Assembly (NCBI RefSeq): GCF_018595715.1
Contig: NZ_JAHEOJ010000021.1
Location: 51,001-115,000 of the forward strand
Direction: 5' to 3'
From: Glaciecola sp. XM2
GTDB taxonomy: Bacteria > Pseudomonadota > Gammaproteobacteria > Enterobacterales > Alteromonadaceae
Length of the DNA: 64,000 bases
Below are positions 54,263 through 63,515 of this stretch, one piece after another. Each line of letters opens with the position of its first letter. Positions within the stretch are counted from its first letter, which is position 1. The translations under genes and the position numbers were made by a program. A model generated the notes under the pieces. The model was not told where the DNA came from. It made no database searches and was given only the letters and a program-made list of their open reading frames with translations.

Positions 54263-56065
54263 ATGTCGTCACAACAAAACAAAATACCTTTGACATTGCT
54301 GGATTCAACCCAGCTTTCTCAAATTACTCAAGCGGTCTCAGGGTTAGACAGAGAGCAACTGATTTGGGCTAGTGGATATCTGGCGGGTTTGTCGCAAAGC
54401 GATATAAAAGCAATGGCGAGTGTTAATAATGCGGTGGCAGTGTCTCAAGAGCAAAGCGTTTTGACCGTCATGTATGGCTCACAAACCGGCAATGCTAAGC
54501 ATGCTGCTATTTCCTACGCTGACTCGGTAAAGGCGCAGGGGATAAAAACCAACGTAGTAAGCATGGCTGACTACAAACCCCGCAAAATCAAAGACGAATC
54601 GCATTTGGTATTGTTCGTCAGTACTCACGGTGAAGGCGATGCGCCCGACGATGCGGTTGAATTTCATGAATTCCTTGCAAGCAAAAAAGCGCCTAACCTC
54701 GATAAATTAAAGTATGCAGTAGTAGCTTTAGGTGATACCAGTTATGAGTTTTTCTGCCAGACCGGTAAAGATTTCGATGCTCGTCTTGCAGGGCTTGGTG
54801 CTCAACCACTTATTGAAAGGCTCGATTGTGATGTGGAGTATGAGCAAGAGCTCGCGGCATGGACCATAAAAATTAATGAGATATTAGCGACAGTCATGAA
54901 AACTAGTCCGGTTGAAAAAAGTGCGCCGATAGTTGCACAACCCTCTGCTGTTGCATACACCAAGCAAAACCCGTACATCGCTACCCTAAACCAGAGTCTT
55001 AAGATAACCGGCAGGGATTCTGTGAAAGATATACGCCACGTTGAAATTTCTCTTGAAGATTCCGGTATCGTTTATCAACCTGGCGACGCGCTTGGTGTCT
55101 TTTTTCTTAATAATGAATCGTTAGTTTCAAGGATCCTGACTGCAACCAATAACCAAGCAGACGATAAAGTGCTCATCAAAGATGTTGAGTATCAACTTTT
55201 TGATGCCTTGACCGAGCATCTGGAATTAACATTGAGTTATCCCGGCTTCGTTAAAGCGTATCAGCTAGCCTCTAATAGTGAGGCCTTAGCGGCCTTGCTT
55301 AATGACAGTGCAGCACTTCGTGCATTTTTAGCAGAAAGACAAATTGTCGACATCGTCGAACAGTTTCCCGAAGATATAAGTGCTCAGGCATTAGTAGACG
55401 CGTTACGCCCGATCACACCGCGTTTGTACTCTATTGCATCGAGCCAATCTGAAGTTGAAGATGAAGTTCACTTAACGGTAGCTCATGTCGATTATGAAGC
55501 TTTCGGCACACGGCATCAGGGCGGCGCTTCTGGTTACTTATGTACAGGTTTAGAAGAGGGGGGGCAGGTCAAGGTCTACACCGAGAACAACGATAATTTT
55601 CGTCTGCCTAGCAACGCAGATACACCGATTATTATGGTCGGCCCCGGGACGGGTATCGCGCCTTTTCGCGCATTTATGCAGCAACGAGATGCGCTTGAGG
55701 CACAGGGCAAAAATTGGCTGTTTTTCGGTAACCCCAACTTTACGCAAGACTTCTTGTACCAGACTGAATGGCAAGGCTATTTGAAATCAGGTCTTTTAAC
55801 CAAAATCAGTCTTGCTTTCTCTCGTGACCAAGCTGAAAAAATATATGTTCAGGATCGATTGCTTGAGAACGGCAAAGAGGTTTACGAGTGGTTAGAGTCA
55901 GGTGCACATTTTTACGTATGTGGCGATGCTCTTAGAATGGCAAAAGATGTAGAAACTGCGTTACTGAAAATTATTCAAACCTTTGGTCAGAAAACTGAGC
56001 AAGAAGCGAAGCAATATTTACTGGCGATACGCAAAGAAAAACGCTATCAGAAGGATGTTTACTAA
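54263..56065 (+). CDS. cysJ: CysJ, sulfite reductase flavoprotein subunit
   Basis: The NADPH-oxidising alpha subunit of assimilatory sulfite reductase (600 residues; E. coli 599). N-terminal flavodoxin domain (about 68-205) with the FMN loop [12 protein letters not shown] and [12 protein letters not shown]; then the FAD domain with [12 protein letters not shown] near 390 and the NADPH domain with [16 protein letters not shown] near 472 and [15 protein letters not shown] near 552. Ends KRYQKDVY, like E. coli. The start codon stands directly after a terminator T-run, with no ribosome site. Its stop overlaps cysI by one base (TAATG). Confidence 0.96.
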   Translation: MSSQQNKIPLTLLDSTQLSQITQAVSGLDREQLIWASGYLAGLSQSDIKAMASVNNAVAVSQEQSVLTVMYGSQTGNAKHAAISYADSVKAQGIKTNVVSMADYKPRKIKDESHLVLFVSTHGEGDAPDDAVEFHEFLASKKAPNLDKLKYAVVALGDTSYEFFCQTGKDFDARLAGLGAQPLIERLDCDVEYEQELAAWTIKINEILATVMKTSPVEKSAPIVAQPSAVAYTKQNPYIATLNQSLKITGRDSVKDIRHVEISLEDSGIVYQPGDALGVFFLNNESLVSRILTATNNQADDKVLIKDVEYQLFDALTEHLELTLSYPGFVKAYQLASNSEALAALLNDSAALRAFLAERQIVDIVEQFPEDISAQALVDALRPITPRLYSIASSQSEVEDEVHLTVAHVDYEAFGTRHQGGASGYLCTGLEEGGQVKVYTENNDNFRLPSNADTPIIMVGPGTGIAPFRAFMQQRDALEAQGKNWLFFGNPNFTQDFLYQTEWQGYLKSGLLTKISLAFSRDQAEKIYVQDRLLENGKEVYEWLESGAHFYVCGDALRMAKDVETALLKIIQTFGQKTEQEAKQYLLAIRKEKRYQKDVY

Positions 56066-57777
56066 TGAGTAATGACAAAAACCTTATCGTAGAGGGTAAA
56101 CTTTCTGACAATGAGCGTCTAAAAAAAGAAAGTAACTTATTGCGCGGAACGATTACGCAAGACTTAGCCGATGACGTCACTGGCGGTTTTACCGCCGATA
56201 ACTTCCAGCTGATTCGTTTTCACGGCATGTATCAGCAAGATGATAGAGATATTCGTGCTGAACGTGCGAAACAAAAACTAGAGCCCTTGCATAATGTGAT
56301 GTTAAGAGCCCGTCTACCTGGCGGTATGATCACCCCTAAGCAGTGGTTGGAAATTGATAAGTTTGCACAAGACTACTCTATTTATGGCAGCATTCGACTT
56401 ACTACTCGGCAAACCTTTCAATTTCATGGCGTTCTAAAGCCGCATATTAAATCTATGCATCAAACCTTAAATGCAACAGGCATTGACTCTATCGCGACCG
56501 CAGGTGATGTAAATAGAAATGTATTGTGCACATCCAACCCTATTGAATCGGAAGTGCATCAACAGGCTTGGCAATGGGCAGCTAAAATTAGCGAGCACTT
56601 ACTTCCTAAAACAAACGCATATGCCGAAATTTGGTTAAACGGCGAAAAAGTAGATTCGACGCAAGAAGACGAGCCTATCTTGGGCAAAAACTATCTACCA
56701 AGAAAGTTTAAGACCACGGTTGTCATTCCGCCTCATAATGATGTGGACGTACATGCTAATGATCTCAATTTTGTCGCTATTGCACAGGATGATCAACTGA
56801 TTGGTTTTAACGTGCTAGTGGGTGGTGGACTGGCTATGACCCATGGAGATAAGTCAACTTTCCCGCGTAAAGCGGACGACTTTGGATTTATTCCCCTAGA
56901 TAAAACACTCGATGTTGCCGCTGCGGTAGTCACTACTCAGCGTGATTGGGGTAATCGAGTTAATAGAAAGAATGCGAAAACAAAATACACGCTTGAGCGT
57001 GTTGGTGTTGAGACCTTTAAGGCTGAAGTAGAAAAACGAGCAGGGCTTACCTTTGCACCCAGTAAACCTTATGAATTCACCTCACGAGGAGACCGCTTTG
57101 GCTGGGTAGAGGGCATCGATGGCAAGCATCACCTTACTTTGTTTATCGAAAACGGTCGTATTTTGGACTATGAAAACAAACCTTTAAAAACTGGCTGCAG
57201 AGAAATTGCAAAGGTCCATCAAGGTGATTTTAGATTGACCGCAAATCAAAACTTGATCGTTGCGGGTGTGCCAACAGAGCAGAAACAAGTCATTGAAGAC
57301 TTGGCGGTTAAGTATGGGCTAAAGCGAGAAGATGTTTCAAAGCAGCGTGAAGATTCTATGGCTTGTGTTTCGTTACCGACATGTCCACTCGCAATGGCGG
57401 AGGCTGAGCGTTACTTACCTGATGCGGTAAGCGAAATTGAAGCGATGCTCAACAAGCATGATGTAGGAGATGAAAGCATCATCTATCGCATTACCGGATG
57501 TCCAAACGGTTGCGGTAGAGCAATGTTAGCTGAAATTGGCTTGGTAGGAAAAGGGCCTAATAAGTATAACTTGCACCTTGGCGGTAACCGCGAAGGAACT
57601 AGAATTCCACGCATGTACAAGGAAAACATCAGTGATGTTGAAATCATGGCAATCATTGATGAACTTATAGAGAAATGGGCTAAGCAACGTCAACCCAAAG
57701 AGGCATTTGGTGACTTTGTTATTAGGGCGGGAATTGTTAAGCCTGTTATAGACTCTGCGAGGGATTTTTATGAATAA
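56065..57777 (+). CDS. cysI: CysI, sulfite reductase hemoprotein subunit
   Basis: The 570-residue beta subunit (E. coli 570) that reduces sulfite to sulfide at a siroheme coupled to a 4Fe-4S cluster. The cluster cysteines are C434, C440, C479 and C483 in the patterns C-x5-C (CVSLPTC) and C-x3-C ([10 protein letters not shown]). Siroheme/substrate-binding basic residues are seen in [14 protein letters not shown] near 112-125. It overlaps cysJ by one base and cysH by 8, so the three are co-translated. No siroheme synthase gene is in the window. Confidence 0.97.
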   Translation: MSNDKNLIVEGKLSDNERLKKESNLLRGTITQDLADDVTGGFTADNFQLIRFHGMYQQDDRDIRAERAKQKLEPLHNVMLRARLPGGMITPKQWLEIDKFAQDYSIYGSIRLTTRQTFQFHGVLKPHIKSMHQTLNATGIDSIATAGDVNRNVLCTSNPIESEVHQQAWQWAAKISEHLLPKTNAYAEIWLNGEKVDSTQEDEPILGKNYLPRKFKTTVVIPPHNDVDVHANDLNFVAIAQDDQLIGFNVLVGGGLAMTHGDKSTFPRKADDFGFIPLDKTLDVAAAVVTTQRDWGNRVNRKNAKTKYTLERVGVETFKAEVEKRAGLTFAPSKPYEFTSRGDRFGWVEGIDGKHHLTLFIENGRILDYENKPLKTGCREIAKVHQGDFRLTANQNLIVAGVPTEQKQVIEDLAVKYGLKREDVSKQREDSMACVSLPTCPLAMAEAERYLPDAVSEIEAMLNKHDVGDESIIYRITGCPNGCGRAMLAEIGLVGKGPNKYNLHLGGNREGTRIPRMYKENISDVEIMAIIDELIEKWAKQRQPKEAFGDFVIRAGIVKPVIDSARDFYE

Positions 57778-58513
57778 TCTCGCCGAACAACATGCGATTG
57801 CGCCGCTAAATGTGATGGATTTGGTGCAAATCAATGTAAACCTAGAAACGTCTAGTGCAATTCAACGCGTAGAGTGGGCCTTAGAGCATTTGCCCAGCAA
57901 ACATATTGTATCGTCTAGTTTTGGCGCACAATCAGCAGTGATGCTGCACTTACTTAATGAGGTTGCCCCAAACATCCCAGTTATTTTGACTGACACCGGC
58001 TATTTGTTTCCAGAGACATATCGGTTTATTGATGAAATGACGAATCGTTTCAACCTCAACCTGCAAGTTTATAGCGCGGCTATTTCAAGCGCGTGGCAAG
58101 AAGCTCGATTTGGAAAGTTATGGGAAAACGGACTAGAGGGAATTGAAGAGTATAACCGTATAAATAAAGTAGAACCGATGAAGCGAGCTTTGCAAGAACA
58201 TAATGCAAACACATGGTTTGCGGGGCTAAGACGTTCTCAATCTCAATCTCGTGAAGATTTAGCCTATGTTCAAAAGCAAGGTGGACAATTTAAAGTGCAT
58301 CCTATCGCCGATTACAGCAATAAGCAGTTGCATGAGTATATGCAGCAGAACCAATTACCGTATCATCCGCTCTGGGAAAAAGGGTATGTTTCAATTGGTG
58401 ACTGGCATACAACGCGTCCATTAGAGGCGGGTATGAGCGAGCAAGACACACGTTTCTTTGGCTTGAAGCGTGAGTGCGGTTTACATGAGTTCGGGGACGG
58501 TGACGGCATATAG
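57770..58513 (+). CDS. cysH: CysH, PAPS reductase
   Basis: Reduces 3'-phosphoadenylyl sulfate to sulfite, the step before CysJI. 247 residues (E. coli 244). Nucleotide-binding [14 protein letters not shown] near 45 and [14 protein letters not shown] near 70; [15 protein letters not shown] near 145 and the C-terminal [10 protein letters not shown] with the single catalytic Cys. It lacks the four-cysteine cluster motif of APS reductases (CC...CxxC), so it is the PAPS type. Last gene of cysJIH; no terminator is obvious after it. Confidence 0.95.
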   Translation: MNNLAEQHAIAPLNVMDLVQINVNLETSSAIQRVEWALEHLPSKHIVSSSFGAQSAVMLHLLNEVAPNIPVILTDTGYLFPETYRFIDEMTNRFNLNLQVYSAAISSAWQEARFGKLWENGLEGIEEYNRINKVEPMKRALQEHNANTWFAGLRRSQSQSREDLAYVQKQGGQFKVHPIADYSNKQLHEYMQQNQLPYHPLWEKGYVSIGDWHTTRPLEAGMSEQDTRFFGLKRECGLHEFGDGDGI

Positions 58514-58871
58514 ACAAACGTTCTTGAGTCGTATTTCTCTTAAGCTAAGGTTTGCTAATTCTGAATTGATAGGTTCGATACCTGACTTTCATTGAGCTTG
58601 GGTATATTTACCTATTATTAGTTATTTCTTTTGATACCAATATGGTGAGCGTTTTTACGGAAATGCTTCCGAGGCGCAATGATATCTGCATGTTAATCCC
58701 ATATTTATAAAGCGATTTACGCTACTTCCCCTTCAATAATGAAGATGTTTTGCAAATGTGTCATGTAAATATCACTTTATTGTCATATAAATGTAATATT
58801 TCTATGATGCCCATTGTGTTTTCCTTAAACTTTACGTATACTTTGCCATAGTTATCTGTGAGGAGAATAAT
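58514..58871. other. Long non-coding stretch between cysH and a small exported-protein gene
   Basis: 358 bases with no convincing gene. It contains a small hairpin (CGGAA-ATGC-TTCCG near 58660-58673), a series of 11-bp-spaced Pho-box-like half-sites (58758-58797), possible -10 boxes TATGAT (58803-58808) and TATACT (58837-58842, with TTGTGT 17 nt upstream), and the ribosome site GAGGAG for the gene at 58872. I see no cysH terminator. Confidence 0.5.
58758..58797 (+). promoter_or_regulatory. Tandem Pho-box-like array (PhoB sites)
   Basis: Four 7-nt half-sites follow one another with an exact 11-bp period and AT-rich 4-nt spacers: GTGTCAT (58758), ATATCAC (58769), TTGTCAT (58780) and ATGTAAT (58791). 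PhoB binds pairs of CTGTCAT-like half-sites with this spacing, and four half-sites make two tandem Pho boxes, as at E. coli pstS. Matches to CTGTCAT/C are 6, 5, 6 and 5 of 7. The nearest -10 candidates are TATGAT (5 nt downstream, closer than usual) and TATACT (39 nt downstream). Confidence 0.5.
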
Positions 58872-59183
58872 ATGAAGATACTAGCCGCAACGCTGTTAAC
58901 AGCATTTTGCTTTGGCGCTTCAGCTGCTCAAACAGACACAGTAGCTACAAATAGTTTTTCATGTATGGATAAGACATCTTTCGAGATTAACGCTTCGTGC
59001 ATGAGCAATAAAATAGAAACTAACGAATCTTTTTTACAAGCACAAACTATGTTGTTTGAGCAGAATGCGAATGCCAGCGATAACGCAATGGCAACGCTAA
59101 CGATAGACCCAAAAACGCTTAACATTGAAGTGGTAGCGCACAAAGACGCTTACCTTGCAAAGTTACTCAATAAGCAAAAGTAA
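58872..59183 (+). CDS. Small exported protein, unknown
   Basis: A 103-residue protein with a clear signal peptide (cleavage after ASAA, near residue 19) and a short mature part of about 84 residues with two cysteines (FSCMDKTS and INASCMSNK) that could form a disulfide, followed by a charged helix. GAGGAG lies 7 nt before the ATG. I do not recognise the family. It has its own promoter region with a Pho-box-like array and its own terminator, so it is expressed alone. Confidence 0.75.
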   Translation: MKILAATLLTAFCFGASAAQTDTVATNSFSCMDKTSFEINASCMSNKIETNESFLQAQTMLFEQNANASDNAMATLTIDPKTLNIEVVAHKDAYLAKLLNKQK

Positions 59184-59204
59184 AACACTGAATAACAGAT
59201 AAAA

Positions 59205-59238
59205 CAAAAAAGCCTTTCTATTTGAAAGGCTTTTTTTA
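59205..59238. terminator. Bidirectional terminator between the small exported protein and the desaturase
   Basis: Stem AGCCTTTC (59211-59218) with GAAAGGCT (59224-59231), extended by A/T pairs, loop TATTT, flanked by A-run and T-run, so it can serve both convergent genes. Confidence 0.9.
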
Positions 59239-59264
59239 TTTTAGGAACACGACAAAAACTTAGG

Positions 59265-60401
59265 TCATGCCACAGCCGCTGGTGTGGTATAGAGGTCATA
59301 CAGTGACTGCCATTTTTCTTTTTGTATTGAAAAAGAGTGTTTTAACTCCTTCACTTTGAAGTCGAGCTCTAATTTTTCATACGACGCCTTTATGTCATGG
59401 CCCTTATTTGCCATAACACGCTTTTTAGCCGTGTAATAATCTGTCATCCTTTGTACTAGGATGTCGTACTCATGTTGAATCTTCGCGGCAACTTCCTCTG
59501 CATTGGGTAAATTGACCAAACGCTTCTTGGCATACTTAAGCTCCATCTGAAGTTTAGCCTTTTCGATTCGCTCTTCTGGTGTAGTACGCAAGTTAGACGT
59601 TAAATTCACCCACGATAATGACTTAATCAACCATTTTGTAGGATCATATTGCCACCAACGAATACCATTGCGATAGTCGTATTCAAAGATGTGGTGATAG
59701 TTATGATAACCCTCGCCAAACGTAAAAAAGGCGATAAATCCATTATCCCTTGCAGTATTTGAATCTGTATATGGACGAGAACCCCAGATGTGCGCGAGCG
59801 AATTAATGAAAAATGTTACGTGATGCACCAATACAAGTCTTGCGACGCCAGCGATGAGTATCATCCCCAAAATATCGCCGTTTAACCAGCCTAACAAACC
59901 GGTGATGCCAAAATTGGCAATTAATACTATTGGTAGGTAATAATTATGTTGCCACATTACTACCTTGTCTTTTTGCAAATCACGGCAGTTAGAGTAATCA
60001 CTGTATCGTTCAGATTGATACTCTCGTAGCATCCAACCGATGTGTGAAAACCAAAAACCGCGTTTAGCCGAGTAGGGGTCTTTATCATTAACATCTACAT
60101 GGCGATGATGCACACGATGGTCTGAAGCCCAGTGCAAAATACTGTTTTGCACCGTCATGGCGCCTCCGATGGCCAAAATAACCTTTACAACGGGGTGCGC
60201 TTCATAGGCTTTATGGGACCATAGACGGTGATAGCCAGCAGTGATTGACATGCCAGTAAAAAAGAATAGGAACACACCTACAAGAATTTCGGTCAAATCA
60301 ACGCCGTTAAATGCAATCCAAACAGGTACACCAATCACAGCAATGATGGTGGTTAAGGCGAAGATGGTTATATTTAGGGGGATTAATGGAGGTCTATTCA
60401 C
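59265..60401 (-). CDS. Acyl-CoA/phospholipid delta-9 desaturase
   Basis: An integral-membrane di-iron desaturase (378 residues), expected to place a cis double bond at carbon 9 of saturated acyl chains, using O2. The three histidine boxes are visible: HRLWSH at 58-63, HRVHHRH at 95-101 and GYHNYHH near 232. Four membrane helices are arranged as in stearoyl-CoA desaturases. The C-terminal 95 residues form a long charged coiled coil. GTG start. A palindromic operator lies right before it and a FabR-like repressor gene is divergent, as for desB/desT of Pseudomonas. Confidence 0.93.
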   Translation of the reverse strand: MNRPPLIPLNITIFALTTIIAVIGVPVWIAFNGVDLTEILVGVFLFFFTGMSITAGYHRLWSHKAYEAHPVVKVILAIGGAMTVQNSILHWASDHRVHHRHVDVNDKDPYSAKRGFWFSHIGWMLREYQSERYSDYSNCRDLQKDKVVMWQHNYYLPIVLIANFGITGLLGWLNGDILGMILIAGVARLVLVHHVTFFINSLAHIWGSRPYTDSNTARDNGFIAFFTFGEGYHNYHHIFEYDYRNGIRWWQYDPTKWLIKSLSWVNLTSNLRTTPEERIEKAKLQMELKYAKKRLVNLPNAEEVAAKIQHEYDILVQRMTDYYTAKKRVMANKGHDIKASYEKLELDFKVKELKHSFSIQKEKWQSLYDLYTTPAAVA

Positions 60402-60422
60402 TTATTTTTCACTTTAATTTAT

Positions 60423-60446
60423 TTCAGCGTACAACTGTACGCAGAA
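60423..60446. promoter_or_regulatory. FabR/DesT-type operator palindrome
   Basis: A 24-bp palindrome, TTC-A-GCGTACA-AC-TGTACGC-A-GAA: 7-bp perfect inner arms plus a matching outer TTC/GAA. The core agrees with the known FabR/DesT operator form (AGCGTACA-type half-sites). It lies 22 nt upstream of the desaturase start and 66 nt from the regulator start, so one site could control both. Confidence 0.8.
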
Positions 60447-60511
60447 TTTAACTTTTAGCGCAAGCAAAGGCAAGAATTTTATTGATATAAGCTCATCTGC
60501 TGTGTAAACAT

Positions 60512-61117
60512 ATGCGGATGAACAGACAGCAGCAAAAACTACAAACACGTCAAAAACTTATCGATGCCGCGTTCGCTTTGCTAGATGAGAATAAAACACT
60601 AACAGCGATTAGTTTACGCGAGATAGCTCGAGAAGCCGGTATTGCGCCCACTTCTTTTTATCGGCATTTTACCGACATTAATGAATTAGGTCTGACCTTA
60701 GTAGATGAATCAGGCCTCGCCCTCAGGCAATTAATGCGTAAGGCTCGCCAACGTATTGAAAAAGGTGGCAGTGTGATTGAGATCTCAGTGCATACCTTTA
60801 TGGAATTTATTACGCAAAACAAAAACGTATTCCGCTTGCTGCTGCGTGAGCACACCGGTACATCGCTGGCGTTTCGCTCGGCGGTTATGCGAGAGATTCA
60901 ATATTTCACAGAAGAATTATCTGATTATATTGTTTCTCATCTTCAGCTAGAACCTCAAATTGCTCATTTGCAGGCGGAAGCAATGGTTCGAGTTGTTTTC
61001 AGTGCAGGCGCAGAGGCACTCGATGCAAGTCAACTCGAAGTCAATAAGCTCTCTGACCGAGTCATTACACAACTTCGCTTCATACAACTGGGTGCTTCGA
61101 GCTATCAGTTAAAGTGA
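60512..61117 (+). CDS. fabR: FabR/DesT-type TetR-family repressor of unsaturated fatty-acid genes
   Basis: A 201-residue TetR-family repressor. N-terminal helix-turn-helix [23 protein letters not shown] (28-50 approx; core [16 protein letters not shown]) is nearly that of FabR; the C-terminal domain senses acyl-CoA/ACP. E. coli FabR controls fabA and fabB; Pseudomonas DesT controls desB. Being divergent from a desaturase, with the operator between, it most likely represses it. As in E. coli, the gene lies near trmA. The ATG at 60512 or the next in-frame ATG (60518) may be the start. It converges with trmA, with 4 bases between the stops. Confidence 0.88.
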   Translation: MRMNRQQQKLQTRQKLIDAAFALLDENKTLTAISLREIAREAGIAPTSFYRHFTDINELGLTLVDESGLALRQLMRKARQRIEKGGSVIEISVHTFMEFITQNKNVFRLLLREHTGTSLAFRSAVMREIQYFTEELSDYIVSHLQLEPQIAHLQAEAMVRVVFSAGAEALDASQLEVNKLSDRVITQLRFIQLGASSYQLK

Positions 61118-61121
61118 ACGC

Positions 61122-62213
61122 TCAGCATCGAGTGAGGATCACGCCAGTTTCGATGTGATGTGTAAACGGGAATTGGTCAAAAAGTGCAACATCAGTCACG
61201 CGGTGGGTATTACACAGCGCTTTGAGGTTGTCTGCCAAGGTCTCTGGATTGCAAGAGATATAAATAATGTTATCGAACTTAGCAATCAGTGAAAGCGTTT
61301 CCTCATCTAAGCCAGCCCTTGGCGGGTCTACCAACACTGTCGAAAACGCATATTGGTCTAAGGATACTTCTTTTAGGCGATAAAACTCACGTACTTTTGT
61401 ATACGCTTGTGTAAATTCTTCGCTGCTTAAGCGAATAATACTTAGGTTGTCGATGTGATTGCGTTCAATATTGTATTGGGCAGCGGCGACTGATGTTTTG
61501 GATATTTCAGTGGCCAACACGTGATTAAAATACTCACTTAATGGAATCGAAAAATTCCCTGCCCCGCAGTAAAGTTCAAGTAAGTCACCTGGTAAATCTT
61601 TAACATGGTCTGATACCCACTCAATCATCTTGCAATTGATTTGGGCATTTGGTTGCGTAAAACTGTTTTCAATTTGTTTGAATTCGTATTTTCTGCCATT
61701 AAGCGTTAATTTTTCTAGCACATAGTCAACCCCTATCACTCTCTTTTGTTTGCGGGCTCTGCCAATTATATTGACCTTCCCTAAACTCGATAAATGCGCT
61801 TGCAAAGCCGTAGCGGCTATATCCCACTGTTCACTAAGTGGTTTGTGGTAAAGCATTGATATAACGAGTTCATTGCTAGTGCTTGCAAGGTAGTCAATTT
61901 GAAAAAGCTTGGATCTAAGCTCATTGTTTCCATGCAAAAATGAGATTACCGCAGACATCGCTTCGTTGATTAAATCGCAAGCAGCCGGTAACGTTTTAAC
62001 CTCAAATTTTTCTTTAGTATCTTGATTAAACATAATATGAAAGGTTTCTTCACCTTCATGCCACACCCTAAACTCCGCGCGCATTCGATACCCTTTCTCA
62101 GCAGAAGAAAAGGTGGTAATGCTGTGTTTATAAAACGGCGATAGTAGCGAATGCAGTCGAGTACTTTTTTCTTGTAACTGTGCTGCATATGAGATGTGCA
62201 AATCTTTAGTCAA
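61122..62213 (-). CDS. trmA: TrmA, tRNA (uracil-5-)-methyltransferase
   Basis: Makes m5U54 (ribothymidine) in the T-loop of tRNA. 363 residues (E. coli 366). Cofactor-binding LLELYCGAGNFSIPLS near 215, VLVDPPRAGLDEET near 297 and the catalytic YISCNPETLADNL near 323 (the nucleophile Cys in SCNP). EFRVWHEGEETFHIMFNQ near 47 agrees with TrmA rather than RlmC/RlmD, which also carry an iron-sulfur cluster motif that is absent here. Converges with fabR. Confidence 0.95.
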   Translation of the reverse strand: MTKDLHISYAAQLQEKSTRLHSLLSPFYKHSITTFSSAEKGYRMRAEFRVWHEGEETFHIMFNQDTKEKFEVKTLPAACDLINEAMSAVISFLHGNNELRSKLFQIDYLASTSNELVISMLYHKPLSEQWDIAATALQAHLSSLGKVNIIGRARKQKRVIGVDYVLEKLTLNGRKYEFKQIENSFTQPNAQINCKMIEWVSDHVKDLPGDLLELYCGAGNFSIPLSEYFNHVLATEISKTSVAAAQYNIERNHIDNLSIIRLSSEEFTQAYTKVREFYRLKEVSLDQYAFSTVLVDPPRAGLDEETLSLIAKFDNIIYISCNPETLADNLKALCNTHRVTDVALFDQFPFTHHIETGVILTRC

Positions 62214-62343
62214 AAATGATTACCTTTAATATGTTCAATCTGTTTTGTGGCTGAATTGTAACGTTGTTGAAAAAATTACCAACTCTTTATTAAAGAAATT
62301 ACGTTTGGGCCGATAACAGATTGAGGATAGTGAGGTATCAATC

Positions 62344-63474
62344 ATGAACACAGCAGAAGTAAAGGCTGGGTTGACAGGTGTGCCTGTTCAACAAGCCAAA
62401 AATGTGGTCGACCTAGAAAAATACGAAAGAGTAACAAAAACAGCAGATATTGCGCGTGGGGATTCGTACAGTGCATCGAGCACAGCGGATAAATTCGTTG
62501 CAAAGGTGCTGTCTTTTTCTATATCTCAACGGTTTGAATCGGAATTAAATACGAAAAGTGACCAAAGCCAATCAAAGACACCTGTTCGCCAGAGCGTGGT
62601 GTTCGATATTGATTTGGTTACAAACAATGTGATTAATTATGTCTCGTCTGCACTTCAGGACCTTTCTGCTAATGGCGCTGATGCAAATGCGTTAAGTTAT
62701 TTCAGAGATAAAGCAATTGAAGGCGTCGAAACAGGAGTACAAGCGGCGAAGCAAGAATTAATAGGCATTGCTGACGATCAATTACTAGCTCAAGTCGATC
62801 TTACAAGGACGTCGATAATCGAAGGCATAGAAGCTTTATCAAATGATCCTAACGATTATAATCTGTCAAGTAACGCTTCAGAAAACTCAGCTTTAGCGCA
62901 GATAAGTGTCACTACACGCGATAACCAAACGCTCACGATTAAGTTTGGCGAGGGCGTGTTTGGAAATGATGCTAGCGATGAAAACACCGCGCAGTTTTTT
63001 ACAACACAAGCTTCCAATCTTAGTTTTTCGATTGAAAATATTCTCAATGAAGCATCTGCCGAGAAATTAGCATCTTTTGTTAACAGCGCCGACGATTTGA
63101 TTAATTCGTTTTATAGAGGTGGCGTAAGTACCGCATACAATAAATCCCTAGCGCTCGGTTATGACGACAAAGAATTATCGGGATTAGCAAAAAACGACGC
63201 AATGGAGCGGCTCAATGCAAAGAACGCTTATGGTGATATTAAACACTTTAAAGATGGTATGGATTCGAAGGAGCTTTCGTCACCTAAAGCCGTTGTGATG
63301 TATGTTTCAAAGCTTATGAATCTCATGGAGAAATCTAACGAGCTATTTGATGACGAAGGACAGTACAAAGATATTATTAATGGTATTGTGAATCAAATGA
63401 GTGACGTACAAGTGCCTGACATAGTCCAAGCCATCAATAAGTTCTATTCATTTAATTCTAAGTTCTCTGAATAA
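62344..63474 (+). CDS. Uncharacterised acidic protein, possibly DUF5610
   Basis: A 376-residue protein without signal peptide or membrane helix and with no Cys or Trp. It is acidic, helical and Ser/Asn/Asp-rich. The section VVFDIDLVTNNVINYVSSAL near 85-105 is followed by FRDKAIEGVETGVQAAKQEL, which suggests the DUF5610 family, though I am not certain. The second half has a beta-like part (LTIKFGEGVFGND) and then helices. ATG with weak ribosome site (GTGAGG). Function unknown. Ends at a terminator. Confidence 0.65.
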   Translation: MNTAEVKAGLTGVPVQQAKNVVDLEKYERVTKTADIARGDSYSASSTADKFVAKVLSFSISQRFESELNTKSDQSQSKTPVRQSVVFDIDLVTNNVINYVSSALQDLSANGADANALSYFRDKAIEGVETGVQAAKQELIGIADDQLLAQVDLTRTSIIEGIEALSNDPNDYNLSSNASENSALAQISVTTRDNQTLTIKFGEGVFGNDASDENTAQFFTTQASNLSFSIENILNEASAEKLASFVNSADDLINSFYRGGVSTAYNKSLALGYDDKELSGLAKNDAMERLNAKNAYGDIKHFKDGMDSKELSSPKAVVMYVSKLMNLMEKSNELFDDEGQYKDIINGIVNQMSDVQVPDIVQAINKFYSFNSKFSE

Positions 63475-63503
63475 AAGGCGCCGCGTAATAGCGGGCCTTT
63501 TGC
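63473..63503. terminator. Bidirectional terminator between the DUF5610-like and RRM genes
   Basis: AAAAGGC-G-CCGC (63473-63484) pairs with GCGG-GCCTTTT (63491-63501) with a single bulged G and loop GTAATA, and is flanked by T on one side and A on the other. The two genes face each other across it; its left arm overlaps the stop codon of the first. Confidence 0.75.
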
Positions 63504-63515
63504 TCCTACAAGAAA

